Assembly (NCBI GenBank): GCA_002104895.1 | Contig: MCFG01000191.1 | Coordinates: 1 to 22,500 of the forward strand | Reading direction: 5' to 3' | From: Anaeromyces robustus | Lineage: Eukaryota > Neocallimastigomycota > Neocallimastigomycetes > Neocallimastigales > Neocallimastigaceae | DNA: 22,500 nucleotides | Shown here: positions 9,703 to 20,700 of the stretch, one piece after another | Position numbering within the stretch: the stretch's first letter is position 1 | Layout: the number at the start of each line of letters is the position of its first letter | Made by a program: the position numbers and the translations under genes | Notes under the pieces: model-generated | Databases searched by the model: none | Told to the model about the DNA's origin: nothing | Seen by the model: the letters and a program-made list of their open reading frames with translations, nothing else

Positions 9703-9728
9703 TTTTTTTTTTTTTTTTTTTTTTTTTT
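9703..9728 (-). promoter_or_regulatory. A26 tract in the 5' leader directly abutting the transporter B ATG
   Basis: On the transcribed strand the tract is pure A up to the start codon. Poly(A) leaders are known to favour initiation in some eukaryotic and viral mRNAs; here it may equally be a slippage product in AT-rich DNA. Confidence 0.4.
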
Positions 9729-11587
9729 ATAGAAATATTATGATTGTATAATGTTAAATTTTACAAAATGGATATATATATATTTAAAAAATTCTTAATA
9801 TTTTTTAAATATATTCTTTATTTCAAAAAAGTAAATAAATAAAAGAATATCAATTATATTATTATTGTATTGTTTAAATTTATTTTTATTTTTATTTTTA
9901 TTTTCTTTTTTACTTTTTTATTAATTTCTTTTTTAAAATTTTATTTTATTTTTTTTTTTCTCTTTTTTTTAATTAATTTCAGATTTGAAATTGTTTATTT
10001 TTTTTTTTATTTTTTTTTTATTTTTATATAATTTTTTATATATATTTTTTATGTAAAATTTTATATATATATATATATTGTCAAATTTTTTTTGTTTATT
10101 TTTTAAAAAATGTAAATAAAAAAAAAAATTCTTTAACATTCTTTTAAATTACATCTATTGAATTTATATTAACCAATAGATTTTAATTAGTTACGATTTC
10201 TTTATTTACATGTCAAAAAATAAAAAAAAATCTTTTGAGAAAAAATTATTTAAAAGTAAAAAAATAATTGAAATAAATTATAAATAATAAATAATATATA
10301 ATATTTAATTTATATATAATAAATAATAAATAAATTATAATTTATATATAATTATAATTTATATAAAATTACCAATATCATTAATAATTAATAATTTAAA
10401 TAAGATAAATTAAATTGAAAAAAAAAAGAAAAAAAAAAACCGCTTGTTACACGAAAAACAAACTTCTTTTTTTTTTATTATTTAAATTACCAAGATATAA
10501 TAATATATGTATATACATAAATTATTAATTAATAGAATAACATAATAATTCAATATCATTAAATTATTAATTATTGTCAGAAATAAAGTTCAATATTTAT
10601 ACTTTATTGTTATGATATTATAATATTTATTTTTATAGAATTATTTTATATATTATTCATAATGTATTATGATGTAGTACAATAAAAATAAAAATTCATG
10701 TAGTAAATTTTTATATAATATCTTTGTTCTTGTTATTTTTATAATTACAATATAAGTTTAATAAAATATATTGAAATCTACATTTCATCTCTTTTTCATA
10801 ATTTCATGTAAAAATTATAAATATTAAAAAATTTTAAAAATATTTTGATATATATTTATCCTATTTATCTTATTTTTTTTTTAAAAAAATAAAAAAAAAA
10901 AAGATAATGATATTATTATTATCATCTTTGAATTTTTTATCTTAAATAACAATTATTTATTACTCAATTTTTTATTTATTTATATATTTATTAATTTATA
11001 AATAATTTCTATTTATATATAATAATATATTTTTAAATTGAAAAAAAAAAAAAGAAAATATATATATATATATTTCTTTTTTGGATATGAAAATTAAATA
11101 TATATATATATATATATATGATATATTTCATAATTTATTTATATATATAAAATAAAAATGACACAAAAAAGAAAAAAAGGAAAAAAAAAAAGATGATTAA
11201 ACTTTTTTTTAATTTAAACAAAAAATAGTTTTTTTTTTTAGATTTTTTTTTTTTATAAAATTATATATTACAAATAACAAAATACAAAAAATATTAAATA
11301 AAAAATTATAATAATAAAAAAAAAAAATAATAATTTATTTTATATTTTAAATATATATATATATATATATATAAAATATTTTAGATGCATTCTTTGGTGA
11401 ATGTAATAATGTTTATAATTATATTGATCAATACAAATACTTCGATATAATTTCTTTTTTACTAATTACTATTAACCGAAAAAAAAAAAAATAAGTAATA
11501 AAACAAAAAAAATAAAATAAAAAAATTTATATATTATATTATATATATATTATATTATATATATATAAATTTTTTTTTTTATTTTTC
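9729..11587. other. Intergenic region, no gene seen
   Basis: About 1.9 kb of T/A runs and TA repeats (for example about 11096-11120 and 11350-11374). One short less biased patch lies at 10438-10468 (around CCGCTTGTTACACG). It is shared by the 5' side of transporter B and the 3' side of the Num1-like gene, which are in tandem on the - strand. No open frame, tRNA-like fold or repeat family recognised. Confidence 0.6.
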
Positions 11588-14500
11588 TTAATGATGATGA
11601 TGATGATGACTACGATTATGACAAGCACATTGTCTAACAGCTTGACGTGATTCATTAATTAATGTACTACTTGATTCATAGTCATCTAAATCAATAGTAT
11701 CTAATTTATTATTATTTTTAATATTTTTAATAGAATCATTTCTATTCAGAATATTATTATAATTATTATTATTGTTATTATTATTGTTGTTGGTGGTGGT
11801 GGTGGTAGTGATAGTAGCGTTATGATTATTATGATTATTATTAGTAATATTTTTACTACGTCTTGAATCAAAAGAAAGGAAAGAAAAACTTCTTTTGTGT
11901 TTTGGTTTTTGATGTATTGATTTATCATCAAATTTTTCATCTGTATTAACACTATGAATACTTAAAGCTTTACTTTTTTTCTTGGAATTACTTCTATTTA
12001 AATGAAAATCTTTTACAATATTTAAATATTGTGAAAGATTTTTAGTTGAATAAATTGAAGAAGTATTTTTTTCTTTATCATCAAATGATATTTTATCATT
12101 TATTTCTTTTTCTTTTTCTTTTCCCTTATCTTTTTCCTTATCTTTATCACGATTACTATTAAGATTTAATGAAAATGATTTAAAAGATAAATTGGATGCT
12201 TTTTCTTTTGTACGTTTTAAAATACTAGTATTTCCATTTCCACTAAATATATTAAAATTAGAAATTGAACTATCATTTGTTTCATCTTTATTATTATAAC
12301 TTTTATCATCTAAATGATCATTATTTATTTCAGAAATTATAGATAAATCATTATTACTACTAATAATACTATCTTTTCTTTCTCTATTAAATATTTTATA
12401 GGAAGAAGATGAAGATAATAAACTTTTACTATTATTATTATTACTACTATTATTATTGTTATTATTGTTATTATTGTTATTACTATTACTATTACTATTA
12501 CTATTGAAAATACCATAATGATTTTGATTCTTTTCATTTTTTTCATTTTTATCATTCTTATTTGATTTTAATGGAAGTGCAGCTGAAATAAATGATTTAA
12601 CTGAAGTCGATAGAATTGAATCATTACCTTTAGCTTTAGCAGAATTTTTTACTTCCTTAATTTCATCATTACTTTCAATAATTGGTATAGTAGGTAAAAT
12701 TTTACTTGAATTAAAATTATAATTAGTAGTACGAATAGAAGCTGGATTCAATGAAGAAGAAGTATTTCCTCTATAACCATCTTCTTCAAATATTCTTGAA
12801 TTATTATATTTTTTATTATAATTAAGACAAATTAAATCATTATTATTACTATAACCTTCAAATTTATGAATTAATGATTGAATAGCTTTATACCAAACAT
12901 CAAAATCTTTTTCATTTAACGCTGAAAATTGTAAAACACGTTGAGGTGTTTTGACATTTATAATATATGGATAACAAGTAATAACATCCTTATACCTTTC
13001 TTTAAGATCTGTTTTATAAACATCTTGAATGTATTCTATATTTATTTTATATATATATATATAATTATTGATGTAAATGTAATTGTAATTATTATTATTA
13101 TTATTATATATAATTTATTCATAATATTTTGGGTCGGGTATAAAATATAATATTATATTATTTTTATTTTTAAGTATAATAATAATTAATATAAAAATAA
13201 AAATAAATATTTAATAATATATTTAAAAACGATAATAAAAAAAAAATTATTATTAAATTAAAAAAAAAAAAAAAAATAAGAAAAATTATATAAATAAATA
13301 AAAAGAAATCATAATTTGTTTTTATTATAATTATATAATTTATAAAAAGTAATGATTATATTCATTTATATGAATGATTAACTTAATGAAATATATATAT
13401 ATATATTTTACTATATTATACTATTTTTAATAATGTCTTTTTATATTTCTTATTATCATATTTTTCACTTAATTTTTGATTAACTATTTTCATTATAGGT
13501 TTATATTTAATATAAAATTTTTCATATTTTTTAAATTGTTGATAATCATACTGATATTTATTTTGAAATAATTGGTGATATTTTTGTTTATATTTATTTT
13601 TATACCTAATTTTATACTTATTTTTATATTTAATTTTTTGATATTGAAATAAATTATGAAAATTGAAGAAATAATCAAACATTAAATTATAAAATGATTT
13701 AATAAAATCTATATAATTTATATTATTATTGGTTGGATTATATATAGCTAATTTTAAAGATTTTATATCTTTATTAATTTTTTCTATATAATATTCAATT
13801 CTATTATCATTATCATCATTATCATCATCATTATTATTATCAACATCATCATCATTATTATTATTATTATCACTATCGATATTATCAACACTATTAATAT
13901 AAAAAGTATTATCATCATCATCATCATTATTATTACTATTATCATTATCACTAACATTATCATTATAATAATTATTATTGATATTACTGACATTATTGTC
14001 ATTGCTATTACTATTATTAGTATTAGTATTAGTATTAGTATTAGTATTAGTATTAATGTTATTATTAGTATTATTTATAATTTTTAATATTAATTTATGG
14101 TCATATTTACAATTGCATATTATATATTGTTTTAAATAATATTTAAATTTCTCCAATTTAAAATGTTTTTTTAATTCATTATTAAAAATATTTAATAATA
14201 ATTTCAATTCTCCTTTTTTTCCATTATAATATTTTTTCATTAATAAACTATTATCTAATGTAATACGAAATGATTTATATTTTTCAACAGAATCAATAAA
14301 AAAACAAAAATCATTAAAAGTAAAAAATATATGATCTTTACCACTTTTAGTTTTAATCTGATGCTTGAATTTTTCATTCGGTTCTCTTCTTGACCAATAA
14401 ATTAATTTATTATATGGATGAATCCAAAAGTATCTTAAATGAGGATTTTTACCATAACGATTAAATTTATACATCCAAGTACCATTCATAGTTTTTCTTA

Positions 14501-17500
14501 AAATATTAATACTATATAAATAATCTTCATCAGCTGCGGCAGATAAATTCTTTAATATTTCACTAGCATTATCTCTTAATTTAAAATAACTATTATTAAA
14601 ACTATTGTTAAGATGTGAATTAAAATCTGTTAAAATACTTGTATTTCCTTTACTTAATCTTGGAGTATTATCATTTGGATGATAAACTTTATATATATTA
14701 AATGAATAATTATATATATATAATAAATATACAATAATAATATTAATAAAAAAAATTAATAAGTATTACAAAAAAATTTATAGATATTAAATAAATAAAT
14801 AAATAAATTAAAAGTAATTTATTATAAATTAAATAGATAAAAAAAATAAAAATAAAAAATAAAAAATAAAAATAAAAAAAAAAAAAATAATAAATTTTTT
14901 ATATATATAATATATATTTTATTTACGTGATGATTTATTATTATTATTTCTATCCATTGCAACCACTGATGGAATCAAATTATCAGCAGCAGGAATACCA
15001 GAATATCTATTAATTTGAGGGGAACTAACATTTAATAATTTCTTTCCAATATTAGTTTTTCCTATTGGTGGTGAATAAAATGATTGACTAGTTTTAATAT
15101 CACTAACTTTTGGTGATAATAAAGGTGATGAAATATTATTAAAATGTATTGCTGTATGAATAGGCTTTTCATTATTTTCATTATTGTTATCTTTATTAAC
15201 TTTAGTTCTATCTTCTATATTTGAAGTAAGGGTATCATAGAAGAAAGTATCATTAATTATTTCATTCTTTATAGTTGGATCTGTAGTAGTTTCTATTTTA
15301 TTTTCAATAATAAATGAACCATCTGCTTTTATTTGACCGCTACTTACTCTTTTCTTTAAAGCAGCGAAATCTAATTCAAGATCATCTTGTTCATTATCAT
15401 CAGTCTTTTTAATATTATCATTTTTACTATTATTATTGTTGTTATCATTATTATTACTATTATTTTCATCATCATCAACAACGTTATTACTATTACTATT
15501 ATTATTATTATTCTTACTAGTATTATTATTATTATTATCATTCTGTTGATTGATAATTTCTTCAGTCCAGCTACATATAGATGATTCTACATTATCTAAC
15601 GTACTAGTAAAATCATTTTTATCACTTTTTTCAAGATCATTGATTTTATTAACATTAGAAGGTTTTTGATAATTAATATCACTATCATTACCTGTCATAC
15701 TATGAGAAGATAATATAGAATCATCAGCTGTCATACTAAGACGGAATTCAGAATTATTTGTTTTATCATAATTATTAGTTGGAATTTTAAATTGAGGTTC
15801 TGTAGGTTCTTCTGTATTTGCTGTATTTTCTATTTCACTACTTGCAAACATATTTGAACTTGTAGTTTCAGTTGGTAATTCAATTTCTGTATTTGTTTCA
15901 TCCCATTTTAATTCATGAGTTAATGGCGTAATATTATTTGTAGAAGTCACAGCAGAATGTATTTCAAAGTCATATTCCTTTTTAGGATATATATCTAAAA
16001 TATTTGAATTTGAATTATTCTTTGATTTAGTAATACTTGTGTAAGATTCAACTTTTATTGGTTTTGGATTTTCATGTTTATAATAAATTGATGATGTACG
16101 ATTACCAAAAGTACCAGCTATAGAATTCATATCATTATCTCTCATTAATTTATCTTTTTCTTTATGTAATGGATGAAGTATATTATCATCTGCAAGTTTA
16201 TTATCTAATAAGTTTACATTAAATATAGAATCTGTACTAATATGTTTATTGGCATTGGATAAACGATTTTCATTTAAAGAATATAAACTTAATCTTTTTT
16301 CATTTAATAATGAATTCATAGATAAATGTTTATAATTATCATAACTTTTTGATGCTTTTTCTTGATTCAAGGAAATTGTATCACTTGGGTATAATTTATT
16401 ATTAACAATATTACTATTATTATTATTTATATTAGAATTCAAAGAATATACTGGTTTTTGATTTAATTCTGGGTTAACAACGATAGATGATGTATTATTA
16501 TTATTATTATCTTTTCCTAATATTTTATTTAATTCTGAATTATATTTATTTTGAGAACTATAAGAAGGCAGTAATGGTGGTCGTTGATCATTAGTTAAAG
16601 ATGACATGGTAGACATACTAGTATTTGTATTCGTATGAGAAGAAAGTGATGGCATCGAAAGAGTAGGTTCCATTCCACTTGATTTTGAGGCTACAAGTTC
16701 TTGAGCTTTTTGATTTTCTTCATAGGTTAATATAGGATTAGATGATTCAGATAATGGCCTTGTTTTAAGACTTTCGATATTTATAGCATGATTAGCATAT
16801 GTCATAGGTTTAGATTTTACATTGTTATTATTTGAAAGTTTTTGAACAGATGAATTATTATTATTTATTTTATTATTAATAGTATCATTATTTTCATTAT
16901 TTTCATTATTTTCATTATTATTATTATTATTAACCTTTAAATCATTTATATTAATATTATTATTAACATTATTTTTATTATGATCATCAATAATATCATT
17001 ATTATTATCATATACATCAGGTGAAAGAGGTGAATCTACTAATTTATCTAAATCCTCTTGTTGTATGATAAGTGGTTGTGGTACAATGATTTGATTATTA
17101 AATGATATAATACTTGGATTATTACTATATGAATATAATGGATTTGTATCAGTAGATAACCTATTGAATTCTGATTCCTTTTCCTTATTAATTAAAAATG
17201 GTGATTTAAATGTAGTAATACCATTTAAATTCTTTTCAATATAATTCATACATTGAAGTAAAGTATTATGAATCATTCTTGATTCTTCTAAAGCTTTTAA
17301 AGTTTTTGGATCTTTTATACCACTTGTAGTAAATGATGAATCTAAAGATGAAATAGATGATTGTTTTGATATTATAGAAGAATATGATTTTTTCCTGGAG
17401 AGACCTAAATTTGAAGAAGTTTCTATATTTTCTTCACACTTATTACTATTTTCTTTATTATCTTTCATTAATTTTTTAGCAATATAATCTTTTTTAGTTT

Positions 17501-17700
17501 GAAGCATTTGAACTTCATTAATATGAATAGCTTCTTTCAATTTAGATATCATTTCTTTTAATTCATTTTCTTTTTCAATTTTCATTAAATTATCAATTGG
17601 TGATGGTGAAATACTTTCCTTTATCATATAATCATTAGAATGAATACTATCTTTTTTGTTAACAGATAACTTATTATTATTATTTTTACTATTATTATTA

Positions 17701-17731
<31 letters not shown>

Positions 17732-20700
17732 TAAGATTATTATTATTATTATCTAAAGAATTTGAAGAGTTATGAATATAACTATTAAAACTAGATATAC
17801 TGAGTCTCAACTTATTTTTGTCTTTTAATTTTAATTTATTTATATTATCATTATCATCATCAGAATCAATGGAAGAAACATCAGAATATTCTTTTTTATT
17901 TACTAAAGTTTCTGAACTTTTAAATTCGTCTTTCTTTAAAGCTTGAATTTTTACTGTTGAATTACTTTTTTCATTTTTATCTAATTTAACTTCATTTTTA
18001 TTAATAATATCTTGAGGTTGATTGGTTGAAGAAGCTTTATTAATATTACTTGATGTTTCTTCATTTGTTATTTTATTTTCTAGAATTGTATTTACTAAAT
18101 CTGATGATGATTTATTCTCATTATTTTTAAGGTTTTCATTATATTTTTCATTTAGTGCTTTTCTATTTATATTAACTAAAAATTTATTAATACTATTTGA
18201 AATTTCATCATTTTCAATGTTAATTACTTTATTACATTCATTGAGTAAATTATTTTCATTAGTATTTACTAAAATTTCTTCATTATCTTTATCAACATTA
18301 AGATTTTCAGCTATAACTGTTGAAGTTTTTTCATTTTCCTTATCTTTTTGTCCTTCAATATTATCAGACAAAATATTTCTATTTTCGTTGAACTTATCAT
18401 TTAATGCTTTTGTATTTAAATTAGCTAAATATTTATTAATACTATTTGAAATTTCATCATTTTCAATGTTAATAATTTTATTACATTCATTGAGCAAATT
18501 ATTTTCATTTGTATTTACTAAAATTTCTTCATTATCTTTGTTAATATTAAGTTTTTCAGCTATAACTGTTGAAGTTTTTTCATTTTCCTTATCTTTTTGT
18601 CCTTCAATATTATCAGACAAAATATTTCTATTTTCGTTGAAAATATCATTTAATGCTTTTATATTTAAATTAACTAAATATTTATTAATACTATTTGAAA
18701 TTTCATCATTTTCAATATTAATAATTTCATTACATTCACTGAATAAATTGTTTTCATTAGAATTTACTAAAATTTCTTTATTATCTTTATCAATATTATG
18801 TTCTTCGATCTTAACTGTTGAAATTTTTTCATTTTCATTATCAATATTATGTTCTTCGATCTTAACTGTTGAAATTTTTTCATTTTCATTATCAATATTT
18901 TGTTCTTCAACCTTTTCATTTTCATTATCAATATTTTGTTCTTCAACCTTTTCATTTTCATTATCAATATTTTGTTCTTCAATCTTTTCATTTTTGCTAT
19001 CAATATTTTGTTCTTCAATACTATCTGTTGAAATATTTCTATTCTCATTATATTTATCATTTAATGCTTTTATATTTAAATTAGCTAAATATTTATTAAT
19101 ACTATTTGAAATTTCATCATTTTCAAAGTTTGTAATATTATTATATTCATTGAACAAATCCTTTTCATTATTATTTATTAATATTTCTTTATTCTCATTA
19201 TTATTTAATACTTCTTTACTCTCATTATTATCAATTGAGATTTCTTCAACTTTATCTGTTGAATCTTTTTCATTTTCATTATTAATATTTTGTTGTTCTT
19301 CAATCTTATTTGTAAAACTTTTTCCAATTTCATTGTATTTCTCATTTAATGCTTTCATATTTATATTAAATAAATATTTATTAATACTATTTGAAATTTC
19401 ATCATTTGCAATATTAATTATATCATTATTTTTATTTGGTGAAATTCTTTCATTAGTATTTTCTATAATTTTATCATTTTTACTTTCAATTATATTACCA
19501 TTATTTGTATTTGCAAACTTTATATCATTAACTTCTGAAATTTCTTTATTAGAATTATTTACATCATCAATAATATTACTAGAAAACTCATCTATTTTAA
19601 TATTTTCATTTAATTCATCAGCTAATGATACACCATTAATATTTCCATTTAATTCATCTGCTAAAGATTTACCATTATCAATATCATTTAATTCATCTGC
19701 TAAAGATTTACCATTATCAATTTCATTTAATTCATCTGCTAAAGATTTACCATTATCAATTTCATTTAATTCATCTGCTAAAGATTTACCATTATCAATT
19801 TCATTTAATTCATCTGCTAAAGATTTACCATTATCAATTTCATTTAATTCATCTGCTAAAGATTTACCATTATCAATTTCATTTAATTCATCTGCTAATG
19901 ATACACCATTAATATTTCCATTTAATTCATCTGCAAAAGATACACCATTAATATTTCCATTTAATTCATCTGCTAAAGATTTACCATTATCAATTTCATT
20001 TAATTCATCTGCCAATGATACACCATTAATATTTCCATTTAATTCATCTGCTAACGATACACCATTATTATTTTTATTTAATTCATCTGCTAAAGATTTA
20101 CCATTATCATTATCAACTGATGATAATTCATTTTCCATTTCGAAACAACTTTCAGATTCCTTTTTATCTTCTGAAATATTATTTAATAATGTATTAGAAA
20201 TAGGGGTTGAATTGTTAGAAAAATGCTGGTTAGGAATAGGCGATATAGAACAGTTTAATTCGGTTAATTCATCGAAAAGACTTTTTCGACCATTATTAGA
20301 ATTACTATGACTTGGTGAATTATTATTACTTAATAATTGATTATTACCATGATTATTACTATTGTTATTATTATTGTTGTTGTTGTTGTTGTTAGTGTTG
20401 TTAATAAAGTTAGCATTATTTACATTTATAAATGAACTATTATTATTAGAAAATTGAATAGGTGATAATACACTTGTATTTCCAAAATTAAATGGATTTA
20501 ATTCAGATGTTTGATTTTCTCCAGGATGACCTAAATCTATTGAATCCATTAATTCTTGTTCTAAACTTAATGGTACAGATTGATTTTGATTAATATTAAT
20601 AATTTCTCCTTTTTCATTATCATAATCGTCAGTAACTAGAATACTACTGTTAGGTATATAATATTCATTATCACTTGTATTATCTAAAATAGCTTGATTA

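Larger units (their letters stand above)
13036..14341 (-). other. Intron 3 of the Num1-like gene, splitting the PH domain
   Basis: 1306 nt, donor G|GTAAAG, acceptor AAATATAG|AA. Phase 1 on both sides. The joint reads ...QIKTKSEYIQDVYK..., which restores an uninterrupted PH domain. It is four to five times longer than the other two introns, and 926 nt of it are open in frame with exon 3. Confidence 0.65.

Noticed and set aside
10905-10930. Near-palindrome around AAGATAATGATA
   Set aside because: Arms do not match beyond six bases; expected by chance in this composition.
12941-13150. Short plus-strand ORF at the exon 4 acceptor
   Set aside because: Opposite the PH-domain C-terminal half, which has clear homology on the - strand.
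13784-14002. Ile/Met-rich minus-strand ORF within intron 3
   Set aside because: An alternative frame of the Asn/Asp triplet repeats, not an independent gene.
13416-14489. An independent gene starting at the ATG of the PH domain
   Set aside because: The frame is open upstream of that ATG to a splice acceptor, and the first part is the PH domain whose second half lies in exon 4. The ATG is internal.
18022-20310. A 762-codon open frame on the + strand, antisense to the Num1-like gene
   Set aside because: It overlaps the repeat region exactly and its product is a reflection of the 13-mer and NDEISNSINKYL repeats. Repeats that by chance lack reverse-strand stops extend such a shadow, and there is no independent motif.
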